From the NCBI RefSeq assembly GCF_021130785.1, contig NW_025778912.1, positions 1 through 64,000 of the forward strand: 64,000 bases of DNA, given 5' to 3'. Below the pieces are notes generated by a model. It did no database searches. It saw only the letters and a list, made by a program, of their open reading frames with translations, and was not told the origin of the DNA. Source of the stretch: Homalodisca vitripennis. Taxonomy: Eukaryota > Arthropoda > Insecta > Hemiptera > Cicadellidae. Each line of letters opens with the position of its first letter. Position 1 is the first letter of the stretch. This document shows, piece after piece, positions 11,003-20,865 of this stretch. A program made the translations under genes and the position numbers.

Positions 11003-11173
11003 CCTGAGTCGCTGGTTTGTACCGGGAGTATAGGCCAAAATTCTAAAAAAGGCTCTAAGCTGGATATCTGGCGTCGCGCGAGCGCGACCAATAGGGTGGC
11101 AGCTCGAACGCGATTGGCCGCGCTCGCGCGACGCCCGGATTCGAGGTAACCCCGAATTTCAGGCCACGGCTTC
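11003..11173. promoter_or_regulatory. Divergent promoter, unit 2, H2A side cut by element B1
   Basis: Both CCAAT arms present (about 11069-11135). The H2A side ends in CGGCTTC at 11167-11173, duplicated after the element at 16951-16957. Confidence 0.9.
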
Positions 11174-12436
11174 CATCATCTCTCACTCTCGTCTCACCCG
11201 CCGTACTGCTCGGACGTGCCGCGCTTTCGCTCCGCTCAGTTTGTGCCTTGTTTGTGGTTTACTCACAGTGTTGTTTAAAATTGTGCCTATTTCCTAGTGA
11301 CACCATGTGTTAGTGTGGCGCTGTGCTGTTTTTGGATTAACCATTCATCGCTGCCCTGCTATTTGTGAGTTCTAACATTAGTACTTTACAAACTAACAAT
11401 TTTTCCCAACTATTATATTTATTTTAGACTTTTGTTCTGCCCTTAACTATTCCCTTTTATAAGGAGAAGTTTAGTGTTTGTCCCACATGGAACTCTGTCG
11501 GAACTAAATCCTATTTGCACACTATAAACAATTATCAAATAGTGTTACTAAACTTGTTATTTACGTAGTGTAATAACACCAGACTTGCCTTTTGGCGGAA
11601 CGCAACGTGTTTATTTATCATTCTCATTAATTAACATATTTATTATTGTAGTCTTGTTATTAATACACATATGAATTGTTAACAATGTTAGCTAAGTTTT
11701 TTGTACAGTGTAGTAGTTTGTAAGATAACCAATACACCAACTGTAAGTGTGCAAAACATTCTTGGTCGCCACGTGGTCCGGAGCCAGCGGAAGCTAACGG
11801 TACTTGTAACGGTACTCCCGCCCGCCCGCCCAACAACCGATCAATACTCGGCGCCTACACGCGCCGCTGCCCTGCCTGTGTGTTAGTTTAGTAAACTTGT
11901 TTTACAAATATCTCAACACAGTGAAACAGTTTGCCTGCATCCGAGACATTAGCCGAAATTAATCATGGACTAAATAATTTCCTAAATGCAGCAAGAAACT
12001 CTATTATCATAACATAATTGTTAATATAGAATTGTAATTATTATTAATATTATATTATTATAGTGTAATAGCATAGGACTTGTCCTTTGGCGAAGCGCCT
12101 CGTGTTTACTTATTGATATTCTTTATTTATTTATTACTCTTAATACTCAACATATTATATTATAGTATTCTAGTAATTTTATTCCGCTTAAGAATTGTTA
12201 ACAGTGATGTTAAGTTTTGTGTATATACAATAGTTTGTAAGATCAACCATTATAACTGTTAGGTATTATATCAATTGTTAGTGTGTAAGCATTCTTGGTC
12301 GCCACGTGGTCCGTAGCTAGCGGAAGCTAACGGTACTTGTGGCGGGGCTCCCGCCCGCCCACCCACCCACCGATCAATAATCAGCGCCTACCAACACCGC
12401 TGCCCTGCCTGGCGGGACTAACTACACTACTCCGAG
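11174..12436 (+). other. Element B1 5' leader with internal duplication
   Basis: Untranslated leader. Two diverged direct repeats at about 11575-11885 and 12066-12420, each with a GGACTTG/AGACTTG...CCTTTTGGCG-type start, then TTCTTGGTCGCCACGTGGTCC (E-box CACGTG at 11770-11775 and 12303-12308), CGGAAGCTAACGGTACTTG, a CCCGCCCGCC run and CTGCCCTGCCTG. The second copy leads straight into the ORF1 ATG. Duplicated leader modules could carry an internal promoter; not demonstrable here. Confidence 0.6.
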
Positions 12437-13951
12437 ATGGAAGTAGAACCCCACCCCAGTGAAGACGCGCCGGCCACCTCCGATCCGCACAACGGTGAAG
12501 ACGAACAATGGCAGGCCGTGCACACCAGGAAGAGAGGGAGACGCGCCTCAAACGCCTCCAGCTCATCAAACGCCTGCACAATTCCACAGGCACGAGAACC
12601 TGCTGTCGGCGAGCGCCGCAAACAAAGGATCCCTCCTTTAGTTGTCCAAGGCGTAACCGCGTGGACGCCGCTATTTCGCCGGCTAAGGGACGCTGGCTGC
12701 CAATTTGAAGCTAAATATGTAGGCACCCGCCTACATATCCTGTGCTCCAGCGAGCTATGCTTCAGGACCGCGCAGAGGGAACTGCTGGACTCCAAGCTGT
12801 CCTTCCACACCTTCAGTCTACGAGAGGAGCAGGAACTGAAGACAGTTGTCAGGGGGCTGCCTGCCTGGACCGCCACTGAGGACATTGCAGATGAGCTCCG
12901 CGACCTAGGTTTCACTCCAACCCACGTCGCTCCACTCCAGCGCCGTGACCAGGCTGGTCGCCACCAAACGAATAGTTTCTACATTCGTTTCAAGAAGACT
13001 GGCAGCTGGACTCAGATCTGGCAGCTGACTCAACTGTTGGGCGTCAGAATCACTGTGAGCCAATTCGCGCCAAGGCAAGGACTGCCGCAGTGTTTCAACT
13101 GCCAACAATTTAACCACAGTTCCAGGAACTGTCACCTACCAGCACGCTGCGTCAGGTGTGGAGGAGGCCATGAGGTCAAGTCCTGCACGCTGCCTAAGGA
13201 GAACCGGTGCAAATGTGCCAACTGTGGAGGCGACCACCCTGCGAGCTACAGGGGCTGCGCGGCGCACAAACGCGCCCTGGGCGCGCTACACCGCCGAGAG
13301 GCACCACAACGCCAACAGAGAGGTCCAGCTCCACGCCCGACCGCAGGAAAACCGCAGATCCGCCCTACAAACCACATCGCAGGCCGTAGGTACGCGGATG
13401 TGCTAGCCAGCCCGCGGCTCCGCCCTGACACGCCGGCACCTCAAAACCGAGGCAATGCAGCACCCGAATCTCGGGCAGAGCCATCAATCCCCGCCGCACA
13501 GAGCTCAACTGCCGCCAATCCCCCCCAAGCTACTGCAGCTCCTGAAGCCCCAGCTGCACCTGCAGCCCCAGCTGCACCTACAGCACCCCTGGATATGGCC
13601 ATCCCCCAAGCTCCCAAACCGCAGAGGAGGAGAAATAGAGGTCGTTCCGGCCGCCGTAAGCCATCAAGCAGCCGTGTAAACCGCGATGAAGAGGAGAAGG
13701 CCGAAGAGGCAGAAGAGCGGACAAGGGAAACCCAGCCTGCACCTGCAGATAGACACCACACTGCATACCAACCTACTCAACGGAGCAGCACTGCTGATGA
13801 GACACCTAATCAGCCGGGATACTTGTCCCACGCGGCAGTGTTCAAGTGGATATCGACATTAGTCACAATCGTGACCGACACCAGCAAAACACCCAATGAG
13901 CTGCTTGCAGCCATTCTTGTCTCATTCCAGGAACTCCTGGTCCATGGATAG
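12437..13951 (+). CDS. Element B1 ORF1, Gag-like zinc-knuckle protein
   Basis: Intact 504-aa protein that would bind the element RNA. After a charged N-terminus (1-65) comes a globular part with GVTAWTPL (72-79) and LKTVVRGLPAW (134-144), the region before the knuckles typical of Jockey ORF1. Three zinc knuckles follow: C219-C222-H227-C232 (CX2CX4HX4C), C238-C241-H245-C250 (CX2CX3HX4C) and C260-C263-H267-C274 (CX2CX3HX6C). The tail is rich in Ala/Pro and then Lys/Arg/Glu, ending in a hydrophobic-amphipathic segment. The start MEVE is shared with B2. The stop overlaps the ORF2 start (ATGGATAG). Confidence 0.95.
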   Translation: MEVEPHPSEDAPATSDPHNGEDEQWQAVHTRKRGRRASNASSSSNACTIPQAREPAVGERRKQRIPPLVVQGVTAWTPLFRRLRDAGCQFEAKYVGTRLHILCSSELCFRTAQRELLDSKLSFHTFSLREEQELKTVVRGLPAWTATEDIADELRDLGFTPTHVAPLQRRDQAGRHQTNSFYIRFKKTGSWTQIWQLTQLLGVRITVSQFAPRQGLPQCFNCQQFNHSSRNCHLPARCVRCGGGHEVKSCTLPKENRCKCANCGGDHPASYRGCAAHKRALGALHRREAPQRQQRGPAPRPTAGKPQIRPTNHIAGRRYADVLASPRLRPDTPAPQNRGNAAPESRAEPSIPAAQSSTAANPPQATAAPEAPAAPAAPAAPTAPLDMAIPQAPKPQRRRNRGRSGRRKPSSSRVNRDEEEKAEEAEERTRETQPAPADRHHTAYQPTQRSSTADETPNQPGYLSHAAVFKWISTLVTIVTDTSKTPNELLAAILVSFQELLVHG

Positions 13952-16637
13952 ACACTTAAGACTGGTTGTCTGGAATGCGAATGGAGTGATGTCCCGAAAA
14001 AATGAACTCCACTTGTTTGCCACCGACCACGACGTGGATGTGCTGCTCCTAACGGAAACACACCTTCAGCCCGGCTCTGTGTTCAACGTTCCAGGCTACC
14101 AAACATACCGGACGGACAGGCCACCGCGTGGAAGAAGAAACCCTGGCGGAGGCACTGCCATCCTGGTCCACCGGAGAGTTGTGCACAGACCCATCACCGT
14201 CGCCACTACTGACCTCGAGTCCACAGGAATAGCGGTGAATGCAAGTGGAGCCGAGATATACATCTTCTCTGCTTACTGCGCTCCGAACGCAGTGCTTCGC
14301 CCGGCTGAGCTAGACGCCCTGTTTGGCTATGGAGACTCTGTCATCATTGGCGGGGACTTAAATGCCAAGCACGCGTCGTGGCACAGCAGAAGGCCAAACA
14401 CCAAGGGACGACGCCTTCGAGACTACGTGGATCAGCGGGAGGATACGCAGGTGGTAGCACCTGTAGACCCCACGTATTACCCACCGCGACTCAACGCCCT
14501 CCCTGACGTGCTGGACCTCTTCCTGTTCAAGGAACTCCAACATCAGGTGGACTTAAGCGTAGCCAACGACCTGTCATCTGACCACCTACCCGTACTGGCG
14601 ACAATAGCCACATCCCCAGTCTCGAAAACTCCACCCACTGGCTTGTCAGTTAGGACGGACTGGGAACGCTACAGTGGCCTCCTGAGCGAACGACTCCAGC
14701 CCCCACCCCCAGCAGCGACGCCCAACGAGCTTGACGTCTATGTTTCAGAATTGCACACCGCAATCTCGGACAGCTTGGTGGAAGCGTCTCGACCTGGTCG
14801 CCCCCCGCACACCAGATCAGCACTGCCTGCCATCATCCGAGCCGCGGTGGACAAACGAAGACGCCTGCGACGCATCTGGCAACTAACCCGGCAGCCAGTT
14901 GCTAAACGAGCCTTCAACGCCCAGTGTAACATCGTCAAGCGGATGCTGTTCGACTACAGGACCGAGACGTGGAACTCCTATCTCTCTGGCCTGGAGTTGG
15001 AGGACGGCAGCGCTTGGAAAACGGCGAAGATCTTGCGCAGCGAGAAACCGACCAACCAGCCCCTCCACGGACAGCGAGGCCTGGCCTATTCCGCCATGGA
15101 CAAAGCAGAGGCCTTTGCTGACACCATGGAGGAACAGTTCAGGCCAAACGCAGACATCTACAATGAGGACCACTGCGAGCACGTGGAGGAAACTCTTGAA
15201 CACTTCTTCAGTATGGAGCCTGAGGAGGAGCTGGAGCAGTTCACCCTGGAGGAAGTAGAGGCGTTCATCAAAAAATCCAAACCGAGGAAAGCTCCCGGAC
15301 TGGATAGAATTGGTAACAGAGCCCTACTCGCTGCCCCTGCATCACTGCTGAATTGCCTGGTTAGTATGTTCAACAGCGCCGTCCGATTGCATCACTTCCC
15401 GGCTAGCTGGAAGGTGGCCAAAGTCATTCTCATTCCCAAACCTGGAAAATCCCGCCTGTTCCCACAGAACTTCCGCCCCATATCACTCCTCCCCACTATC
15501 TCTAAGCTCTTCGAGAAGCTTCTCCTTTCCAGATTAGTTCCCTACCTAAATGACTTCATCCGGCCAGAACAGTTCGGATTCAGGAGAGATCATTCGACGA
15601 CTCAACAACTAGTTCGCGTTGTGAACATGCTGGCTGACAACATGAACTACAACCTGTGCTCAGTTGCAGTATTTCTAGATGTCAGCAGAGCGTTTGACAG
15701 AGTCTGGCACGAGGGGCTCCTGTACAAACTTGCAGATTCACCAGTTCCCCCCACCATGGTACATCTCCTCCGCTCCTACCTCACAGGAAGGACCTTCCGC
15801 ATCGCCGTGGACGGCGAACTATCTACAGAAAGGACGATCGAGGCGGGCGTGCCACAGGGCAGCGTACTAGGACCAGTGCTTTATCTCGTTTACACCAACG
15901 ACATGCCACTGGTACCTAGGGTAACGTTGTCCTTGTACGCAGACGACGCCATGTTCCTCTGCAGGAGCTTTCAGCCGACACGAGCCGCTGACGTCATGCA
16001 GCAGCAGATGGACCTTCTCTCTCCGTGGCTGGAAAAGTGGCGCATTTCCATCAACACTGAGAAGAGTTCAGCTGTCTGCTTCAGAAAGCGAAGGAAAATG
16101 CCGAAGAGACTCCCGCCACCCGTGACTCTGGATGACGATCCAATTGCATGGAAACCCCATGCCAAATACCTAGGAGTTATTCTAGACTCAAAATTAAATT
16201 TCGGACCCCACGCTAAGAAAAAAGCCGAGGAGGCGAAGAAAATTGCTGGGTCAATAGGCCCACTAACAAACCGTCGCTCGCCCCTCCCTATGAGCGTCAA
16301 GACCACAATTTTTTTCGCTGTGGTTAGATCGGTTATGATGTATGCCTCCACAGCTTGGTGGACCAACTGCAGCCGATCTAACCGCAAGTCACTTCAGACC
16401 ATACAAAACAAGGCCCTCCGATCTATCACCCGGCAACCATGGTTTGTGCGGAACGAAACCATAAGGAAATCCCTAGAAGTCCCGACGTTGGAGGTGTTTG
16501 CGAGAGCATCGGCTGAGAAGTTCTTCCAGACAGCTGCAGCGTCGAATCATCAACATATTGCTGCAATCACAGCGCCGTACGATGGTCCGGACGACTACAG
16601 GCGGCGCCCCATCACCATCCTGGACGACCCACCGTAG
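13944..16637 (+). CDS. Element B1 ORF2, endonuclease-reverse transcriptase
   Basis: Intact 897 aa. N-terminal apurinic-type endonuclease with the expected catalytic set: N11 (WNANG), E38 (TETHL), D138/N140 (GGDLNAKH) and D213/H214 (SSDHLPV). Reverse transcriptase with IPKPGK, FRPISLL, QFGFR, DVSRAFDRVW, GVPQGSVLGP and YADD at 665-668. No RNase H and no C-terminal zinc knuckle, which fits Jockey and not R1. The ATG at 13944 inside ATGGATAG is preferred over an in-frame upstream ATG at 13896 that lies in ORF1. The endonuclease presumably makes the target nick in the histone 5' region. Confidence 0.95.
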   Translation: MDRHLRLVVWNANGVMSRKNELHLFATDHDVDVLLLTETHLQPGSVFNVPGYQTYRTDRPPRGRRNPGGGTAILVHRRVVHRPITVATTDLESTGIAVNASGAEIYIFSAYCAPNAVLRPAELDALFGYGDSVIIGGDLNAKHASWHSRRPNTKGRRLRDYVDQREDTQVVAPVDPTYYPPRLNALPDVLDLFLFKELQHQVDLSVANDLSSDHLPVLATIATSPVSKTPPTGLSVRTDWERYSGLLSERLQPPPPAATPNELDVYVSELHTAISDSLVEASRPGRPPHTRSALPAIIRAAVDKRRRLRRIWQLTRQPVAKRAFNAQCNIVKRMLFDYRTETWNSYLSGLELEDGSAWKTAKILRSEKPTNQPLHGQRGLAYSAMDKAEAFADTMEEQFRPNADIYNEDHCEHVEETLEHFFSMEPEEELEQFTLEEVEAFIKKSKPRKAPGLDRIGNRALLAAPASLLNCLVSMFNSAVRLHHFPASWKVAKVILIPKPGKSRLFPQNFRPISLLPTISKLFEKLLLSRLVPYLNDFIRPEQFGFRRDHSTTQQLVRVVNMLADNMNYNLCSVAVFLDVSRAFDRVWHEGLLYKLADSPVPPTMVHLLRSYLTGRTFRIAVDGELSTERTIEAGVPQGSVLGPVLYLVYTNDMPLVPRVTLSLYADDAMFLCRSFQPTRAADVMQQQMDLLSPWLEKWRISINTEKSSAVCFRKRRKMPKRLPPPVTLDDDPIAWKPHAKYLGVILDSKLNFGPHAKKKAEEAKKIAGSIGPLTNRRSPLPMSVKTTIFFAVVRSVMMYASTAWWTNCSRSNRKSLQTIQNKALRSITRQPWFVRNETIRKSLEVPTLEVFARASAEKFFQTAAASNHQHIAAITAPYDGPDDYRRRPITILDDPP

Positions 16638-16915
16638 CAAATTCATCTACAGGAGAGAGCCTGCGATCCCAACTTGAGACGCAGTTGTTAAAATTCAATA
16701 TTTTTCTTTTAAATTATTAATTTGTTTTCGTAACAGTGATTTCTAATTAGGCGACTCTATAAAAATTTTAAGTTTCAGCGCTTCATTCTACAGCCAGTGA
16801 ACCTAGAGTTCAGGTGCTGTACGGCCACGAAGGACGTGGCAGCAGAGTGGTTTAGTGCGGTAAGAATCCCACATAACCGGGACGCCGGTACCTTTTGAAG
16901 GTTCCCTCTGCTTAA

Positions 16916-17365
<450 letters not shown>

Positions 17366-17414
17366 GTCGCCCGCCAGCGCGCGACACAAAGCCGCCCGCC
17401 CGGCTCCCACAAAC

Positions 17415-17430
17415 GGCCTTTTTAAAGGCC
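17415..17430 (+). terminator. Histone 3' stem-loop, H2A unit 2
   Basis: GGCCTTTTTAAAGGCC followed by ACCACAATATCACTCGTTTTC. Confidence 0.93.
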
Positions 17431-17706
17431 ACCACAATATCACTCGTTTTCACGTTTTACGACTTTAATAATCCTATTTCTCACTCTTGTCGTATATTTC
17501 CGACATGTATCTAGTAATTACTATGCTAATTAATAGTAAAACTGTCATTTTATATGTCATCACAAATTACATAAAAATTTAATAATGTACACGAATATAT
17601 AACACTTTTTTGCCAAATTGATTGATGTTATCGAATAATAACAGTTTATTCAAATACTAAACAGTGTGCGTCAATTTATATCTATTTATAACTAATTACT
17701 GGTCTT

Positions 17707-17744
<38 letters not shown>

Positions 17745-19898
17745 TTATATTAATAATTAACACATTTTACTGTACACTTTAGTTAGTTGTTTTCACTCTA
17801 ATTAACTGTATAAAATAAAATATCACTTCTCTTTATTGTCTATTATACAATCTTAACTTAAATTCACCGTCTTTGTCATTTTAAATTAGTTTTAAACACG
17901 AAATCTAAACCTTTTCTCTCTAATTTAGTCGTTTTACAGCATATTTCTGTGGCTAGAAAACCAATCACTTGTACATTGATTTATTATTAAACTTTTTTTT
18001 TTATTTTGTTACAGTAATCGTTTACATTATCATCAATTTTATTTGCAAATATCATTTATATTTATATATTAATCCTACTTACTACAGCGAATTCACTGTG
18101 TTTACAAATTACAACTGTTTGCTATTGTTCTTTCGGTATTATTATAAAGAGCAGATTGATTTTCTATTCTTTTCCTGTATTACGAACTTCTGTCAACCTC
18201 CGACCGCGCGATTTTCACTGGAACTATGTTAACAGTTCATTTAACAGTGTAGTATTGTTTATATATTATAGCAGAACACAACAATGATTCAGTTTACAAT
18301 AATTATTATTTTATATTCAAAGTGTGATATAAATTCCAAATGTCGCATAGAATAGTAATTTGATAGATAAATTTTGTTAATTACAAGCACTGTCAACCCC
18401 ACATATTGCGATATTCACTGGAATATGTTAACAGTTTACATTTAGTTTGTAGTCATAGTGATTTGCAATTGCAACAAATAAAAATCACTTATTCAGTTAT
18501 AAATATACTTTATACGTGTATAGTTCAATAATTTTAAAGGTCGTTTAGTAAATTTGAAAAATAGAAGAATCAGCGAATATTCGGTGATTGTAACGAAGTA
18601 AATATGTAAATTTGCTGTTATCCACGCTAATTAAATTTAACGTAATTAGTTGTAAACGGATAAAAACGTGGATTAAATATCAGTGATAAACGCGCGCCGC
18701 TTGATCTGGGCTTGGAGTTTGCAAGCTCGAGTAAATTTTTTTTCTAAAAGAGCAAGCAGCGCGAAGCGCTGCGCAGCGGGCAAGCATCGCGTGATCTGAC
18801 CCATTCTGAAAATTTTGTTAAATTCAGAATAGTAGGCTATATTGTTTTAAACATGTTTCATTACTAATTTGTGTGTGTTTTTTTCGTACGGAAATTAATA
18901 AACTCGTAAACTTAATCTAATAAACGTAATCTAACTTATATAAATTAAAATAGAGAATGCGGGGACACACTGGAAAATACCCATTTTAAACTTAAAATAC
19001 ACTGACTTGGATCACATTACAGTGGTATGAATCAAGCAATCGCAATCAGGTTCGCTAGACCGAGCAGATTTACACTTGTTAACAGACAACTCTCTGGCGC
19101 TACAGCTACAGGACTCGGATCTGCAGTATATCCACTCACCTGTCTGTTTTATATGTATTTTCTACGTTATTCCTTTTTATTTTCAAATTTACAACCTGTC
19201 CAGGTATCGACAATTGTAAGTAAACCGTCGGTGACAACTCTATTTCACCGTATTAACTAGAAACCGGGAGAATTATCAATGTTAACGGATACGTACACTC
19301 TGATTGGTCGAATAGTGACCGACCAATCAAGTCAAGCCACCTCCTACCTATATAAGCGTGTTAACAGTTCACTCTATATATTCTATCTCCACGCACATGC
19401 GCACTGTACACTAGATGACTTTATCACACGATTTCACCTGTTTAAATACCGTTTTAAAACTAAAAAACGGTATTTAACGTGTATCTTGTTGTAATCTAAA
19501 TCGACCTGTACTTACAACTAGTGGTATTTCGATAAAATATAAATTTTCAAGTGTAACTTTCGGCTCTTATATTGAATTGTATATAAAACATTACGAATAC
19601 TATGAATAACGAACGATCAGATCAATTGGGCGATTACCGTATTTGTAAATTTAATGTTTGTTTAAAGATTGTATTTAAACATAACTTAAATAGGTAATTT
19701 CAATATAAAACAAGTCGAGAGTTGCTTGTTTTAGCCAACATAATAACAGAATTCCAATGTTTACACAACTAAAAGCGGTAAAATAAGCGAAAATTACAAG
19801 TTATGTTTAATCAGAGTTCAACGGTTCTTGGTTAATATTAGAAGTCATGTGTATAAAACATGACAGAAACTATGGTTTTCGATCGAATTGCAATTGAC

Positions 19899-19935
<37 letters not shown>

Positions 19936-20216
19936 TTGTAAACTCAATGTTTGTTTGAGAAAAAAAAAAAAATAAATAAATAAATAAATAAACAGAAAAT
20001 TATACAATTTTACAGTGAAATCGGACTATGTTTAAAAAGAAAAAAGGAATTGTAAAATTCCTGGAATAAAATTTTTTTTTTTTTTTGACAAGCACAAAGT
20101 CATAAATTTGGTATTTTCGATAGAAAATATAGTCGAGAGCGACTTGAAACAACCAGGTTTACATCGGTTTTACAACTATAAGCGGTAAAATAAGCGAAAA
20201 CGAAAGAGTTATTGGT
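17431..20216. other. AT-rich spacer 2
   Basis: Same plan as spacer 1: the longest (TA)n of the array at 17710-17741, GC island at about 18691-18803, promoter-like module at 19302-19477, T tract at 19902-19932 and a second T tract at 20072-20085 where other copies read atatttatg. No supported gene. Confidence 0.85.
19302..19477 (+). promoter_or_regulatory. Promoter-like module in spacer 2
   Basis: Inverted CCAAT pair at 19302-19328, TATATAAG at 19349-19356, and a perfect 14-bp hairpin with arms 19442-19455 and 19464-19477 (TTAAATACCGTTTT and its complement). Confidence 0.5.
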
Positions 20217-20232
20217 GGCCTTTAGAAAGGCC
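20217..20232 (-). terminator. Histone 3' stem-loop, H2B unit 3
   Basis: Minus strand GGCCTTTCTAAAGGCC, then ACCAATAA. Confidence 0.93.
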
Positions 20233-20283
20233 GTTTGTGCGGAGCGGGCTCGCTCGTTGCGGGGCGCTGGCCTGCTGGCCGGC

Positions 20284-20655
20284 TTACTTGGAGCTGGTGT
20301 ACTTGGTCACGGCCTTGGTACCCTCGCTCACGGCGTGCTTGGCCAACTCGCCGGGCAACAGGAGCCTGACGGCGGTCTGGATCTCCCGCGACGTGATGGT
20401 CGACCGCTTGTTGTAGTGGGCCAGGCGGGAAGCTTCGGCGGCTATGCGCTCGAATATGTCGTTCACGAAGCTGTTCATGATGGACATGGCCTTGCTGGAG
20501 ACGCCGGTGTCGGGGTGGACCTGTTTCAGCACCTTGTAGATGTAGATGGCATAACTCTCCTTCCTCCTGCGCTTCTTCTTCTTGTCGCCCTTGGTGATGT
20601 TCTTCTGGGCCTTGCCGGCCTTCTTGACGGCTTTTCCGCTCGCTTTCGGTGGCAT
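20284..20655 (-). CDS. H2B: Histone H2B, unit 3
   Basis: Intact 123 aa. This unit differs from 1, 2, 6 and 7 in that the element is on the H2B side: only 42 bp of 5' sequence (20656-20697) separate the ATG from the 3' end of element A, so H2B, not H2A, has lost its promoter. Confidence 0.95.
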   Translation of the reverse strand: MPPKASGKAVKKAGKAQKNITKGDKKKKRRRKESYAIYIYKVLKQVHPDTGVSSKAMSIMNSFVNDIFERIAAEASRLAHYNKRSTITSREIQTAVRLLLPGELAKHAVSEGTKAVTKYTSSK

Positions 20656-20865
20656 CCTGAGTCGCTGGTTTGTACCGGGAGTATAGGTCACCAAAATCCA
20701 AGTCCAAGTCCAAGTCTGTACGATTTGTGGAGGGGTGATCCTCCACGTCTATTTTGGGCTTCTGCCTTGTCGTGGTCTGTTTTACCCAATGACTATTCGG
20801 GTCATAGCCCTAGCAGCTCTCGCTGCCTGTCAGTGGTCTAGTAGTGTAGTGTTGGTAGTAGTCCG

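Noticed and set aside
12437..16637. Assigning the elements to the R1 clade because they are site-specific
   Set aside because: ORF2 lacks the C-terminal zinc knuckle usual in R1-type elements, and ORF1 knuckle spacing and RT context look like Jockey.
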